NCBI RefSeq assembly: GCF_014892575.1
Contig: NZ_JADBGI010000001.1
Location: 310,001-374,000, forward strand
DNA: 64,000 nt
Direction of reading: 5' to 3'
Source: Nocardiopsis coralli
GTDB lineage: Bacteria > Actinomycetota > Actinomycetes > Streptosporangiales > Streptosporangiaceae
Position numbers and translations under genes: made by a program. The stretch's first letter is position 1, and each line of letters starts with the position of its first letter. Shown in pieces: positions 30,180-40,386 of the stretch. The notes under the pieces are model-generated. The model searched no databases. It had not been told where the DNA came from and was given only the letters and a program-made list of their open reading frames with translations.

Positions 30180-31346
30180 TCACAGGCGGCGGTCGGGGGC
30201 GGGATCGCCGCCCTCACCGCGGTCCGGTGTTCCGTCGCCGGTGTCGTCGCCGGTCGGGGCCGGGTCGGCGTCCGGGCCGGGTTCGGGGCCCGTACCGGGA
30301 CCGGTGTCGGCGCCGGGCTCGGGACCGCCCTCCGGCTCGGGCTCGGGGCGCTGGGCGAGCCCGCCGTCCAGGAACATGCGCGGGGCCGCGAAGGTCGCCC
30401 AGAACGCGATCGCCGCGTAGAGCAGGTAGGTGGGCACCGCCTCGGCCAACCCGGAGAGTTCGCGCAGGAAGAGGTCGGCGACGATCTGCACGACGAGCAC
30501 GACCGAGATCCCCAGCACGAACCGCGCCGCCCGCTGGACGAGGGTGCCGCGGGCGCTGTACCAACCGCGGTCGGCGAGCAGGGTCAGCCCGACCGCTCCG
30601 CCGAAGAACGCGCCCGCGACGAGGAAGAGGCCGGTGAGGCTGTCGCCGACCGGGTCCTGGGGCAGCCGTCCGATGACGTCGGTCTGGGGCGCGCTCCAGG
30701 GGCCGCGCACGGCGAGGGCCCACAGCGCCGCGACCGCGCACGGCACGAGGGAGGCGGCCAGGGCGTAGAGGGCGGCGGTGCGCAGGGCGAGCGAGCGCCA
30801 CCAGCGCAGCACCGGGCGTTCCCAACGGAAGAAGGCCCACAGGATCGCCACACCCAGGAGCACACCGACGACCACGTCGCTGAAGAAGTGCACACCCAGG
30901 TAGATCCGCGAGAAACAGATGACCGCGATCAGCCCCACCGCGCCCCAGAACCAGGCGCGGCGGCCTGACCTGATCCCGAGATAGCCGTAGAGCACCGTGG
31001 AACCCTGCGCATGGCCGGACGGCAGCCCGAAGGTGGCTTCGGTGGCGTACCCGACGACCAGCCCCGAGTGCCAGTAGGGACGCGATCCGTACAACAGGGT
31101 CTTGAGGAACGCGTTGACCACACCCGAGGCGATGACCAGCACGAACAGGCGCGCACCGACGCCTGCGTGCACACTCCAGAAGACCAGGGCCAGCACCGCG
31201 ATCACCACGGTCTCCGACCCCAGTTCGGTGACGGCCAGGAGTGGATAGGAGAGCCACTCCCCCAGTCTCTGCAGCCACTGGATGGCGTCGGCCTCGGCGC
31301 CCCACACCGTGTCCATGGCGAGGGGACGGCTCGTCCAAGCGTTCAC
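30180..31346 (-). CDS. PAP2-family membrane phosphatase
   Basis: The protein has 388 residues and about eight membrane helices. The three phosphatase motifs are complete: KTLLYGSRP (82-90), PSGH (109-112) and SRIYLGVHFFSD (146-157). A C-terminal tail (about 330-388) is rich in Pro, Glu, Gly and Asp. Substrates may be undecaprenyl or lipid phosphates. GTG at 31346 (GGAG six bases upstream) is preferred; ATG at 31316 is possible. It lies between the FMN riboswitch and rpe but is transcribed before the riboswitch and so is not under it. Confidence 0.88.
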   Translation of the reverse strand: MNAWTSRPLAMDTVWGAEADAIQWLQRLGEWLSYPLLAVTELGSETVVIAVLALVFWSVHAGVGARLFVLVIASGVVNAFLKTLLYGSRPYWHSGLVVGYATEATFGLPSGHAQGSTVLYGYLGIRSGRRAWFWGAVGLIAVICFSRIYLGVHFFSDVVVGVLLGVAILWAFFRWERPVLRWWRSLALRTAALYALAASLVPCAVAALWALAVRGPWSAPQTDVIGRLPQDPVGDSLTGLFLVAGAFFGGAVGLTLLADRGWYSARGTLVQRAARFVLGISVVLVVQIVADLFLRELSGLAEAVPTYLLYAAIAFWATFAAPRMFLDGGLAQRPEPEPEGGPEPGADTGPGTGPEPGPDADPAPTGDDTGDGTPDRGEGGDPAPDRRL

Positions 31347-31520
31347 ACCGCACTCCACGGGTCCGCGCCTGGCTACGCGCTCACGCCGCGCCGCTCCCCC
31401 GGGCGCCTGGGCGCAGGGGAAGACGGAGCCGCGACCAAGCGAAATCAACGACTACCGAGCGGTAGCCTAAGGGCGCGGCGCCTGTGTGACCAGTGCCACA
31501 GGTCAGCCGCGCCGCGATCG

Positions 31521-32192
31521 TTATCCGCGTCCGCCCGCCTTGACCGCCTGCGCCCGCAGGGCGTCGATCGCGCCGGCCGGGTCCTGGGCCCCGTAGACCG
31601 CAGAACCGGCCACGAAGACGTCGGCGCCGGCCTCGGCCGCACGCTCGATGGTCTCGTCGCTGACCCCGCCGTCGACCTGCAGCCACACCGAGGACTCCCG
31701 GCTGTCGAGGATCTCGCGGGCACGGCGGATCTTGGGCAGCACCACGTCGAGGAACTTCTGTCCGCCGAACCCGGGCTCGACCGTCATGAGCAGGAGCATG
31801 TCCATCTCACCCACGAGGTCGGCGTAGGGCTCCACCGGTTCGGCGGGGTTGAGCGCCAGGCCTGCGCGGGCGCCCTGTTTGCGGATCTCGCGCAGGGTGC
31901 GCACGGGGGCGTTGGCGGCCTTGGCGTGGATGGTGACGCTGCCCGCGCCCGCCTCCGCGTACCCGGGCGCCCACGAGTCGGGGTCCTCGATCATCAGGTG
32001 GCAGTCCAGGGGCGTGTCCGCCGCCTTGTACAGGGACTCCACGATCGGGAGGCCGAGCGTGAGGTTGGGGACGAAATGGTTGTCCATGACGTCGACGTGC
32101 AGCCAGTCGGCGTTCGGGGAGACCGCCGCGGCCTCGTCGGCCAGGTGCGCGAAATCGGCGCTGAGAATGCTGGGAGAGATCTGAATTGCCAC
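31521..32192 (-). CDS. rpe: Ribulose-phosphate 3-epimerase
   Basis: Rpe interconverts ribulose 5-phosphate and xylulose 5-phosphate in the pentose phosphate pathway. It has 223 residues with the TIM-barrel landmarks [31 protein letters not shown] (metal and catalytic Asp), VNPAEP-type [21 protein letters not shown] and the second catalytic Asp in LQVDGGV. The GTG at 32192 has no clear ribosome-binding site but has a -10 seven bases upstream, which suggests a leaderless message. Confidence 0.95.
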   Translation of the reverse strand: MAIQISPSILSADFAHLADEAAAVSPNADWLHVDVMDNHFVPNLTLGLPIVESLYKAADTPLDCHLMIEDPDSWAPGYAEAGAGSVTIHAKAANAPVRTLREIRKQGARAGLALNPAEPVEPYADLVGEMDMLLLMTVEPGFGGQKFLDVVLPKIRRAREILDSRESSVWLQVDGGVSDETIERAAEAGADVFVAGSAVYGAQDPAGAIDALRAQAVKAGGRG

Positions 32193-32199
32193 GTCAGCG

Positions 32200-32205
32200 A
32201 GTCTA
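32200..32205 (-). promoter_or_regulatory. Candidate -10 element for leaderless rpe transcription
   Basis: TAGACT on the minus strand ends seven bases before the rpe GTG, so a start at or very near the first G would give a leaderless mRNA, common in actinobacteria. The -35 region is weak. Confidence 0.4.
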
Positions 32206-32308
32206 GCCAGAGCTGCGCGCTCGAGTGTGGGCGGCCACCCGCGCGGGCAGAGCCCCCGACACCGGACCCGCCCGGCCGCGCGCCGGGCCCCACGCGGAGG
32301 AGGCGGCC

Positions 32309-32695
32309 TTGCTCGACCGGGACGAACTGCAGGACTTCCTCGAGGCCTACGGGCGCGAACTGGTCTCGGGCGACCTCGACGGGGTCGCCGCGCGTTACAC
32401 CTATCCGGTCTGCGTGGTCGGGGAGAACGCGAACCTGAGCCTGTCCGCCCCGGGTGAGCTGAAGGCGACGCTGACCGGGGCCGCACGGCGCTACCGGGAA
32501 CGGGGCGTGACGGAGCTGGCGCTGGAGCTGCGCGGGGTCGAGGAACTCAGCGAGCACCTGGTCTGGGTCGACGTGCGGCGGGTCGCCCGGGCCGCGGACG
32601 GCAGCGAGGTCCTGGCCGAGGGCCGGCGCTACCTGCTCCGGGTGGCGGGCGGGTCCTGCATGATCTGCGTCGTCGTGCCCACGGGACCGGCCTGA
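32309..32695 (+). CDS. SnoaL/NTF2-like protein
   Basis: This 128-residue protein has the cone-shaped NTF2-like pattern: an N-terminal helix [21 protein letters not shown], then YPVCVVGEN and beta strands [20 protein letters not shown]. No catalytic residues can be assigned. The TTG at 32309 follows GGAGGAGG; a GTG at 32225 would add an Arg/Pro-rich extension that looks non-native. It diverges from rpe and converges on rsmB. Confidence 0.65.
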   Translation: MLDRDELQDFLEAYGRELVSGDLDGVAARYTYPVCVVGENANLSLSAPGELKATLTGAARRYRERGVTELALELRGVEELSEHLVWVDVRRVARAADGSEVLAEGRRYLLRVAGGSCMICVVVPTGPA

Positions 32696-32711
32696 GCGGA
32701 CCGACCCGCCG

Positions 32712-34172
32712 TCACGCCTCGTCGCGGCGCAGCAGGGCGAGGAACATCGCGTCGGTTCCGTGCACGTGCGGCCAGAACTGCGCGTACATGCCGTCCGGAC
32801 CTGCGGCCAGGTCGGGCACCTCGTCCAGGTAATCGGCGGCGCGCAGCAGGGTGAGGTCCCCGCGTTCGTCCAGCACGCCGCGGACCACGGCGTCGGTCTC
32901 GTCCAGGTGGGGCGAGCACGTCACGTACGCCACGACCCCGCCGGGGCGCACGGCCTCCACGGCGCTGGTGAGCAGGTCGTGCTGGAGCGGCGCGAGCTCC
33001 TTCGCGGTCTCGGGGGTGCGGCGCCAGCGCGACTCGGGCCGGCGGCGCAGCGCACCCAGGCCGGTGCAGGGGGCGTCGACCAGGACCCGGTCGAACGCAC
33101 CCGGACGCCAGGCGGGGGCGGTACCGTCCGCGGCCACCACACGTCCGGCGTCGCGCGGGGCGCGGTGCACGGCGGTGGCGACCAGCCCGGCGCGGGCGGG
33201 CTGGACCTCGGACGCCAGCAGGCGGGCCTCGCGGCGCCCCGCGATGGAGGCGAGCAGCCCCGCCTTCCCGCCGGGGCCGGCGCACATGTCGAGCCAGGTG
33301 GCGTCCCGGCCGTGGGCGTCGACCCGGGACAGCGCCAGGGCGACCAGTTGGCTGGCCTCGTCCTGGACCGCGGCCCGGTTCTGGCGCACCTCGCGGATCA
33401 GCGCCGGGTCGCCCTCCTTGAGGTGGGCGGCGAAGGGCGAGTAGGTGCCCTCCTCGGCGCCTTGGGCCACCAGGTCGGAGACGGTGGAGCGGCCCGGCTT
33501 GGCCACGAGCGTGACCCGCGGGCGTTCGTTGTGCGCGCGCAGCAGGCGTTCGGTCTGCGGAAGTCCGGAGGGCGCGCGCTCGCCGAGGGCCCGGGCGAGC
33601 TCCTTGACGATCCAGCGCGGGTGGCTGTGCACCACCGACAGGTACCCGCTGGGGTCGCGCTCGCGGTCGGGCGCGATGACCTCGATCCATCCCTGCAGGT
33701 CACGCGCGCTGACCCGGCGCAGTACGGCGTTGACGAACCGGGCGCGGTGCTGGCCCACGACCTTGCGGGCGAGGTTGACGGTGGCGCTGACCGCGGCGTG
33801 CGGGGGGATCTTCGTGGACAGCAGCTGGTGGGCGCCCAACCGCAGCAGGGGCAGTGCCTCGGCGTCGACGGAGGACAGGCTGCGGTCGACGCAGTTCTCC
33901 AGGACGGCGTCGTAGGTGCCCTGCAGGCGCAGGGTTCCGTAGGTGAGCTCGGTGGCCAGTGCGGCGTCGCGGCCGCTGATCCCGCGTTCGTTGAGCAGCG
34001 CGGGCAGCAGGAGGTTGGCGTAGGCGTCGCGCTGGCCGACCGCGCGCAACACGTCGTAGGCGACCCGGCGGGCGGGGTCGCGGGGCTGGGGCGGCCCGGA
34101 ACCGTTCTGGGCGCCGCCCTGTGCGGGCTTCTTCCCCTTGCGGGGGCGGCGGTTGCGGGGCTGCTCGCTCAA
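32712..34172 (-). CDS. rsmB: 16S rRNA (cytosine-C5)-methyltransferase RsmB-like
   Basis: The protein has about 486 residues. The N-terminal NusB-like RNA-binding domain (about 30-160) is followed by the methyltransferase domain: LDMCAGPGGKAGLLASIAG (SAM site), VLVDAPCTGLGALRR (motif IV, Cys) and VTCSPHLDETDAVV (motif VI, nucleophilic Cys in TCSPH). It should methylate C967 (E. coli numbering) of 16S rRNA. The start is uncertain, with TTG at 34172 or 34226; GAGG lies 11 bases before the former. fmt is next upstream. Confidence 0.9.
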   Translation of the reverse strand: MSEQPRNRRPRKGKKPAQGGAQNGSGPPQPRDPARRVAYDVLRAVGQRDAYANLLLPALLNERGISGRDAALATELTYGTLRLQGTYDAVLENCVDRSLSSVDAEALPLLRLGAHQLLSTKIPPHAAVSATVNLARKVVGQHRARFVNAVLRRVSARDLQGWIEVIAPDRERDPSGYLSVVHSHPRWIVKELARALGERAPSGLPQTERLLRAHNERPRVTLVAKPGRSTVSDLVAQGAEEGTYSPFAAHLKEGDPALIREVRQNRAAVQDEASQLVALALSRVDAHGRDATWLDMCAGPGGKAGLLASIAGRREARLLASEVQPARAGLVATAVHRAPRDAGRVVAADGTAPAWRPGAFDRVLVDAPCTGLGALRRRPESRWRRTPETAKELAPLQHDLLTSAVEAVRPGGVVAYVTCSPHLDETDAVVRGVLDERGDLTLLRAADYLDEVPDLAAGPDGMYAQFWPHVHGTDAMFLALLRRDEA

Positions 34173-34245
34173 CGTGTGTTCTGCCTCAACGAATCCGGGG
34201 ACGTGTCGCGCGGCCGGGCGCCGCAAGGATCGAGCCTACGGCAGC

Positions 34246-35181
34246 TCAACGGCCCAGGCGGTCATCTTCGGTGGGACGCACACCACGCGCCCAGTCGACC
34301 GCGGCCATGGCCTTCTTGCCCTGGGGCTGGACCTGTCCGAGCTCGACCGGGTGGGTGCTGGTGCCGGCGAGCACACGCTTCTTCTCCACGTGGAGCTCCC
34401 CGGGTTCGAGCGCGGGGGTGTCGGCGTCGGTGATCGGTCGCACGGGGCCGGTCTTGAGGCGGGTTCCGCGGAACGTGGTCCAGGCGCCGGGGGCGGGGGT
34501 GCAGGCGCGCGCGACGCGGTCCACCCGCCTGGCGGGGGCGGTGAAGTCGAGCTCGGCGTCGAGGGGGGTGAGCTTGGCGGCGTAGGAGACGTCGGCCTCG
34601 GGCTGGGGCACGGCCTCGAGCGCGCCGGCCTCGATGCCGTCGAGGGTCTGCACGAGGAGCTCGGCGCCGGAGACCGACAGGCGTTCCAGGAGTTCACCGC
34701 TGGTGTCGGTGGGCCGGACGGTCTCGGCGAGGGTCCCGAAGACCGGGCCGGCGTCGAGTTCCTGCACGATGCGGAAGGTCGAGGCGCCGGTGACGTCGTC
34801 GCCGTGCAGCAGCGCGTGCTGGACGGGGGCCGCGCCGCGCCAGGCGGGGAGCAGGGAGAAGTGGAGGTTGACCCACCCGTGCCGGGGGATGTCGAGCGCG
34901 GGCTGGGGCAGGAGGGCGCCGTAGGCCACGACGGGGCAGCAGTCCGGTGCGATCTCGGCGAGGCGTTCCAGGAACTCCGGGTCCTTGGCCTTGGCGGGCT
35001 TGAGGACCTCGATGCCCTCGGCCTCGGCGACCTCGGCGACGGGGCTCGCGGAGACCTTGCGGCCGCGGCCGGAACGCGCGTCGGGGCGGGTGACGACCGC
35101 GGCGACCTCGTGGCCGGAGTCCAGGAGGGCCCGCAGCGACGGCACGGCCACCTCGGGTGTTCCGGCAAAGACGAGCTTCAT
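34246..35181 (-). CDS. fmt: Methionyl-tRNA formyltransferase
   Basis: Fmt formylates initiator Met-tRNA with 10-formyl-THF. The protein has 311 residues. The N-terminal domain shows [40 protein letters not shown] and the catalytic [19 protein letters not shown] plus ELDAGPVFG. The C-terminal OB domain starts near [19 protein letters not shown]. The ATG at 35181 gives the canonical start MKLVFAGTP. It is followed by rsmB on the same strand. Confidence 0.95.
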   Translation of the reverse strand: MKLVFAGTPEVAVPSLRALLDSGHEVAAVVTRPDARSGRGRKVSASPVAEVAEAEGIEVLKPAKAKDPEFLERLAEIAPDCCPVVAYGALLPQPALDIPRHGWVNLHFSLLPAWRGAAPVQHALLHGDDVTGASTFRIVQELDAGPVFGTLAETVRPTDTSGELLERLSVSGAELLVQTLDGIEAGALEAVPQPEADVSYAAKLTPLDAELDFTAPARRVDRVARACTPAPGAWTTFRGTRLKTGPVRPITDADTPALEPGELHVEKKRVLAGTSTHPVELGQVQPQGKKAMAAVDWARGVRPTEDDRLGR

Positions 35182-35280
35182 CTGTGGTGTCCCCTCCACC
35201 CGCGTCCTGCGTCTGTCGGTGTCCAGTTCTACCAGCGTTGCCGGGGGCCGTGCCCTCCTCGGAGTCCGGGGAACGTCGGT

Positions 35281-35302
35281 CCCTTCTGATAGACCAGAAG
35301 GG
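35281..35302. promoter_or_regulatory. Perfect inverted repeat at the priA start
   Basis: CCCTTCTG (35281-35288) and CAGAAGGG (35295-35302) form a perfect 8-bp inverted repeat with a six-base spacer in the fmt-priA divergent region. It ends two bases before the priA ATG and includes its AAGGG ribosome-binding site, so it could be an operator or a translation-blocking hairpin. Confidence 0.5.
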
Positions 35303-35304
35303 AT

Positions 35305-37719
35305 ATGACAGCGCACCCGGATCCGCCCGCCGAGGCCCTCTTCGACCTCCCCGAGCCCGCGAGCACACCCGCGGCCCAGGCGAAGGCGCGTACGGGGAAG
35401 CGGCCCAAGGCCAAGCGCCCGGCCGAACACCTCCCGGTCGCGCGCGTGGTCGTCGACACCCCGCTGCCGCACCTGGACCGGACCTTCGACTACCGGGTGC
35501 CCGAGAACCTGGACGAGAAGGCCGTGCCCGGGTGCCGTGTGCGGGTGCACTTCAACCACCGGAAGCTGGACGGGTTCCTGCTGGAGCGGGTCGAGCGCTC
35601 GGAGTTCACCGGGCGGCTGGCGTACCTGGACTCGGTGGTCTCGCCCGAGCCGGTGCTCACCCCGCAGGTCCTGGACCTGGCGCGCGCGGTGGCCGACCGG
35701 TACGCGGGCACGCTCAACGACGTGTTGCGCCTGGCGATCCCCCCGCGCCACGGACGTGTGGAGAAGGAGACGGCCGCGGAGGTCGAGGCCCCCCGACCGG
35801 AGGCCGGGGCCGAGCACCCCGCGAGCTCCGGGCCCCAGGGGGACCTGGCCGACACAGGAGCCGGCGCCGCACAGGCCATGGGCGATGCCGGGTCCGAAGG
35901 GCCGGGCACCAGCCGGGCCGGCGCCGGCGCCGCGCACCCCGCAGAGGCCGAGTGCCCCGCAGGATCGGATCGGGAAGAGGACCTGGCCGACACGGGGGCG
36001 AGCCCCACTCGCCCGGAGGCCGGGGCCGAAGGCCCCGCAGAGCACGGTACCGACCGGTCCATGGCCGTGACGGGGGCCGCCACCCAGCACCCCGACGAGC
36101 AGAACCCGCAGGTCGGGGGCGGCGCCCCCGGCGCACCGGGGGCGCCGTTCGAGGTGGGGCCGTGGGCGGGCTACCCCGAGGGGCCCTCGTTCCTGCAGGC
36201 CCTGCGCGAGGGGCGCCCCGCGCGTGCGGTGTGGAACGCCCTGCCCGGGCCCGACTGGGCGCGCGCGATCGCCGTGGCCGCCCGCGCCGCCGAGGCCGCC
36301 GGGCGCGGAACGGTCGTGGTCGTGCCCGACGCCAGGGACGTCGCGTCGGTGGACACCGCGCTCTCCGAGGAGCTCGGCGGCGACCGGCACGTGGCCCTCA
36401 CCGCGGAGCTGGGCCCGGCCGAGCGCTACCGCCGCTGGTTGATGGTGCTGCGTGGCCAGGTGCGCGTGGTCGTGGGCACACGCGGGGCCGTCTTCGCGCC
36501 CGTGTCCGACCTGGGCCTGGTGGTCCTGTGGGACGACGGCGACGACGTGCACGCCGACCAGCACGCCCCCTACCCGCACGCCCGCACCGTCCTGTCGATG
36601 CGCGCGCACCGCGAGGGCGCGGGGGCGCTCATCGGCGGGTTCACCCGCACCACCGACGCGCAGATGCTGGTGGAGGCGGGGTGGGCGCACCCGTTGACCG
36701 CCGACCGCACCACGCTGCGGCGGCACGCACCCGTGATCAAGGCCGCCGGCGACGACCGGGAACTGGCCCGGGACGAGGCCGCCCGCTCGGCGCGCATGCC
36801 GAGCCTGGCGCTGCGCACGGCCCGGGAGGCGGCACGCACGGGCCCCGTGCTCTTCCAGGTTCCGCGCCGCGGTTACCTCAACACCCTGGCGTGCGCGAGC
36901 TGCCGCGAACCGGCCCGCTGCGACCACTGCCGAGGGCCCCTGGCCGTGCGCGGCTCGCACGCGATGCCCTCGTGCGGGTGGTGCGGCCGGGTGTCGGGCG
37001 GCTGGTCCTGCCCGGAGTGCTCGGGCACGCGCATGCGCGCGGTGGTCGTGGGTGCGCGCCGCACCGCCGAGGAGCTCGGCCGGGCGTTCCCGTCGCTGTC
37101 CGTGCGCACGTCCGGGCGCGAGGAGGTCCTCACCCGGGTCCGGGACCGCCCCTCGATCGTGGTGGCCACCCCGGGCGCCGAGCCCGAGGCCGAGAACGGT
37201 TACGCCGCGGCGGTCCTGCTCGACGGGTGGGCGCTGCTCAACCGCATGGACCTGCGTGCGTCGGAGGAGGCCCTGCGCCGGTGGTTCAACGCCTCCGCAC
37301 TGGTGCGCCCCGAGGGCCACGTCGTGGTCTCGGCCGACGCCGGGATGCCCGTCGTGCAGTCCCTCGTGCGCTGGGACCCTGGCGGGTACGCCGAACGGGA
37401 ACTCGCCGAGCGCAGGGAACTGGGTTTCCCGCCCGCGGTGTCCATGGCGTCGGTCACCGGCGGCCCCGAGCACGTGCGCGAGCTGCTGGACCAGGTGGAG
37501 CTCCCGGAGGAGGCCGACCTCCTGGGTCCGGTCCCGGTCGACACCCCCGGCCCGGACGGCTCGGGCGACTCACAGACGCGGGAACGTGCGCTGTTGCGGG
37601 TGCCCCGGAACCGGATCGGTGCGCTCACCCACGCCCTCAAGGTCGCGGCCGCGGCGCGCAGTGCCCGCGGTGACGAGCACCTGGCGCAGGTCAGGGTGGA
37701 CCCGCTGCACGTGGTCTGA
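35305..37719 (+). CDS. priA: Actinobacterial PriA (primosomal protein N') lacking helicase motifs
   Basis: The protein has 804 residues. The N-terminal DNA-binding part is seen in [21 protein letters not shown] and [19 protein letters not shown]. The eight-cysteine zinc region CASC, CDHC, CGWC, CPEC is at about 532-573. The helicase Walker A (GxGKT) is missing, and the DEAH position reads WDDGDDVH, as is known for actinobacterial PriA, so ATPase activity is unlikely. Residues about 155-282 are an extra Ala/Gly/Glu/Pro-rich linker with three imperfect repeats, which makes this protein longer than usual. It diverges from fmt. Confidence 0.92.
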   Translation: MTAHPDPPAEALFDLPEPASTPAAQAKARTGKRPKAKRPAEHLPVARVVVDTPLPHLDRTFDYRVPENLDEKAVPGCRVRVHFNHRKLDGFLLERVERSEFTGRLAYLDSVVSPEPVLTPQVLDLARAVADRYAGTLNDVLRLAIPPRHGRVEKETAAEVEAPRPEAGAEHPASSGPQGDLADTGAGAAQAMGDAGSEGPGTSRAGAGAAHPAEAECPAGSDREEDLADTGASPTRPEAGAEGPAEHGTDRSMAVTGAATQHPDEQNPQVGGGAPGAPGAPFEVGPWAGYPEGPSFLQALREGRPARAVWNALPGPDWARAIAVAARAAEAAGRGTVVVVPDARDVASVDTALSEELGGDRHVALTAELGPAERYRRWLMVLRGQVRVVVGTRGAVFAPVSDLGLVVLWDDGDDVHADQHAPYPHARTVLSMRAHREGAGALIGGFTRTTDAQMLVEAGWAHPLTADRTTLRRHAPVIKAAGDDRELARDEAARSARMPSLALRTAREAARTGPVLFQVPRRGYLNTLACASCREPARCDHCRGPLAVRGSHAMPSCGWCGRVSGGWSCPECSGTRMRAVVVGARRTAEELGRAFPSLSVRTSGREEVLTRVRDRPSIVVATPGAEPEAENGYAAAVLLDGWALLNRMDLRASEEALRRWFNASALVRPEGHVVVSADAGMPVVQSLVRWDPGGYAERELAERRELGFPPAVSMASVTGGPEHVRELLDQVELPEEADLLGPVPVDTPGPDGSGDSQTRERALLRVPRNRIGALTHALKVAAAARSARGDEHLAQVRVDPLHVV

Positions 37720-37752
37720 GCCGCTGCCCATGGCACCGGGCCCCTTCGAACT

Positions 37753-37776
37753 GGGCCACAATACGTTCGTGGGCCC
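37753..37776 (+). repeat. Hairpin after priA
   Basis: GGGCCAC (37753-37759) and GTGGGCCC (37769-37776) pair with one bulged base around a nine-base loop. It may end priA transcription before the ABC transporter operon. Confidence 0.4.
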
Positions 37777-37884
37777 GGGAGTACTGCGCCGAAGGCGTCC
37801 GTTGAGGGCGGTGGCGGGTGACGGATGGGCCCGGCAGGGACGCCCGTGTCCCGCCCACGGCAACACGACGGTTCTGGAGGGGCC

Positions 37885-39435
37885 ATGCCCGCAGCGCGCC
37901 ACACCCCGGCCTCAGGGGTGTCCCGGCGCAACCTCCTGCTCGCCGGCCTCGGGTCCCCTCTGCTGGCCTCATGCCACGCGGGCCACACCGCCGTCGCCGA
38001 TCCGGAACAGAGCGCGGCCGACGAGGTGGTCCTGGCGCTGACGGGGGCGCCGACCAGCCTCGACTTCACCCGCAACGACGGGGTCGCCATCCCCCTGGTG
38101 CTCATGGGCAACGTCTACGAGGGCCTGGTGCGCATCGACGGGTCGGGCGAGGTGGTCCCCCTGCTCGCCGAGGACTGGACGGTCTCCGACGACCTGCGGG
38201 TGTACACCTTCGCGCTGCGCCGCGGGGTCGCCTTCTCCAACGGCACCCCGTTCGACGCCCACAGCGCGGTCTTCAGCATCGAACGGGTGCGGTCGGACGA
38301 GTGGACCAACGGGTTGTCGGCCGGCATGGACGTGGTCGCGTCGGCCACCGCCGAGGACAGCCACACCCTGCGGGTCGAGCTGTCGGAGCCGAGCAACCAG
38401 TGGCTGTGGTCCATGGGCACCCTGATCGGCGCGATGATGACCGAGGACGGCGTCGGCGACCTCGCGACCGCCCCGGTCGGCACGGGGCCGTTCACGGTGG
38501 AGCGCTGGTCGCAGGGCCGGTCGCTGCGGCTGGCGGCCAACGACACGTACTGGGGCGACCCGCCGGCCTCGACCTCGGTGGCGATCCAGTACTTCGCCGA
38601 CACCACCGCGAGCACCAACGCCCTGCAGGCCGGCGAGGTCGACGCGGTCTACGACATGCAGTCCCCCGAGCTCACCGAGGTCCTGGAGGAGGACGGGCGC
38701 CTGGTCATCGAGACCGGGGACACCAGCGGCCAGATCCTGCTCGCCCTGAACAACCGCGTCGCTCCTTTCGACGACGTGCGGGTCAGGCGGGCGGTGATGT
38801 ACGCCGTCGACCGCCGGGCCGTGATCGACACCGCGTGGGGCGGGTTCGGCGTCGACACCGGCGGTGCGCCCGCGCCGCCGACCGACCCGTGGTTCGTGGA
38901 GTCCTCCCGGTACCCGCACGACCCTGCCGAGGCCCGGCGCCTGCTGCGCGAGGCCGGCCAGGAGGACCTGCACGTCACGTTCAAGGTGCCCACGCGTCCC
39001 TACGCCCAGCAGATCAGCGAGATCGTCGTCTCCCAGTTGCGCGAGGTGGGCATCACCGCGGAGATCCGGTCGGTGGAGTTCCCGGCGGTCTGGCTCGACG
39101 AGGTCTTCGGGCGGCACGACTACCAGATGAGCGTCATCGTGCACGCGGAGGCGCGCGACCTCCCGGTGCTGTTCGGCAACCCCGACTACTACCTGGGTTT
39201 CGACGACGAGGAGACCCGCGAGCTCCTGGCCCGCGCCGACCGCGAGGCGCCGGGACGGCAGGAGGACCTGATGCGGGCCGCCGTGGAACGCATCGTCGAC
39301 CGGGCCGCCTCGGACACGCTCTTCATCTTCCCGAACATCGTCGTGCGCCACCGCGAGCTGCAGGGTCTGCCCGCCGACCGCCCCACCGACGAACTGCTCC
39401 TGGCCGGGGTCGGCCGACAGGAGGGCCCCACATGA
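37885..39435 (+). CDS. ABC transporter substrate-binding lipoprotein (SBP_bac_5)
   Basis: This 516-residue extracellular solute receptor is of the oligopeptide/nickel class. The N-terminus has a twin-arginine motif SRRNLLLAG (13-21) and a lipobox ending at Cys30 (LLASC), so it is probably exported by Tat and lipid-anchored. The SBP_bac_5 fold is seen in GNVYEGLVRID, LRVYTFALRRGVAFSNGTPF and DDVRVRRAVMYAVDR. GGAGGGGCC precedes the ATG. Its stop overlaps the permease start (ATGA). The ligand cannot be read from sequence. Confidence 0.92.
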   Translation: MPAARHTPASGVSRRNLLLAGLGSPLLASCHAGHTAVADPEQSAADEVVLALTGAPTSLDFTRNDGVAIPLVLMGNVYEGLVRIDGSGEVVPLLAEDWTVSDDLRVYTFALRRGVAFSNGTPFDAHSAVFSIERVRSDEWTNGLSAGMDVVASATAEDSHTLRVELSEPSNQWLWSMGTLIGAMMTEDGVGDLATAPVGTGPFTVERWSQGRSLRLAANDTYWGDPPASTSVAIQYFADTTASTNALQAGEVDAVYDMQSPELTEVLEEDGRLVIETGDTSGQILLALNNRVAPFDDVRVRRAVMYAVDRRAVIDTAWGGFGVDTGGAPAPPTDPWFVESSRYPHDPAEARRLLREAGQEDLHVTFKVPTRPYAQQISEIVVSQLREVGITAEIRSVEFPAVWLDEVFGRHDYQMSVIVHAEARDLPVLFGNPDYYLGFDDEETRELLARADREAPGRQEDLMRAAVERIVDRAASDTLFIFPNIVVRHRELQGLPADRPTDELLLAGVGRQEGPT

Positions 39436-40379
39436 TCAGGGCCGTCGGAGGGCGGGCGCTGCGTTTCGTGCTCACCCTCGCCGCCACGTCGGTGCTCGTC
39501 TTCGCCTTCATGCGCGTCCTGCCGGGCGACCCGGCCGAGGTCGCGCTGGGCACCGGGGCCTCGGAGGAGGCGCTGGAACGGACGCGCGCCGAGTTCGGCC
39601 TCGACCGCCCGCTCGCGGTGCAGTACTGGGACTGGATCTCGGGGATCCCGCTGGGCGACTTCGGCGTCTCCTTCGTCACCGGCGAGGACATCAGCCCCGT
39701 GGTGCTGGACCGGCTGAGCGTGAGCCTGATCCTCGTGGTCTCGGCGATGGTCGTGGCCGTGGCGGTCGCGGTGCCCCTGGGTTCCTGGGCCGCGGTGAGG
39801 CACCGGCGGGCCGACGGGATCGCCGTCAGCGCCCTGAGCCAGGTCGGGGTCGCGGTGCCCAACTTCCTCGCGGGCATGCTGCTGGTGGCCGCCTTCGCCC
39901 TGGGACTGGGGTGGCTGCCGGCCAACAGCTGGATGCCCCCGGCCTACGACCCGGTCCAGTTCCTCTCGCACCTGGTCCTGCCGGTGGCGGCGCTGGCGGC
40001 GGTGCAGGCGGCCGTCATGACCCGCTACGTGCGCACGTCGGTCCTGGAGATCATGGGCCAGGACTGGATGCGCACAGCGCGGGCCAAGGGTCTCTCCCGT
40101 TTCCGGGCGCTGGTGCGGCACGGTCTGCGCAACGCGGCGCTGCCGGTGCTGACGGTCACCGGGATCCAGCTGACGACCCTGGTCGTGGGGGCGGTGGTCA
40201 TCGAGCAGGTCTTCGTGATCCCCGGGATCGGCTCGGAGCTGATCGAGGCGGTCGCCGCCCGCGACCTGCTGACCGTGCAGTCGGTCGTGATGCTGCTGGC
40301 GATGGCCACCCTGACCGTGAACTTCGTGGTGGACCTGCTGTACCTGATCCTCGACCCGCGCACCGCGGTCCGGACGTGA
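39432..40379 (+). CDS. ABC transporter permease (DppB type)
   Basis: This 315-residue inner-membrane permease has about six helices. The N-terminal LTLAATSVLVFAFMRVLPGDPAEVALG is the DppB-type opening, recognisable from VFAFMRVLPGDPAEVALG. The EAA loop that contacts the ATPase is DWMRTARAKGLSRFRALVRH, ending in a conserved AKGL core. It forms a heterodimer with the next permease. Confidence 0.93.
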   Translation: MIRAVGGRALRFVLTLAATSVLVFAFMRVLPGDPAEVALGTGASEEALERTRAEFGLDRPLAVQYWDWISGIPLGDFGVSFVTGEDISPVVLDRLSVSLILVVSAMVVAVAVAVPLGSWAAVRHRRADGIAVSALSQVGVAVPNFLAGMLLVAAFALGLGWLPANSWMPPAYDPVQFLSHLVLPVAALAAVQAAVMTRYVRTSVLEIMGQDWMRTARAKGLSRFRALVRHGLRNAALPVLTVTGIQLTTLVVGAVVIEQVFVIPGIGSELIEAVAARDLLTVQSVVMLLAMATLTVNFVVDLLYLILDPRTAVRT

Positions 40380-40386
40380 GGAGACC

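Noticed and set aside
35182..37473. In-frame upstream extension of fmt across priA
   Set aside because: Fmt begins at the conserved MKLVFAGTP; the rest is antisense to priA and meaningless in composition.
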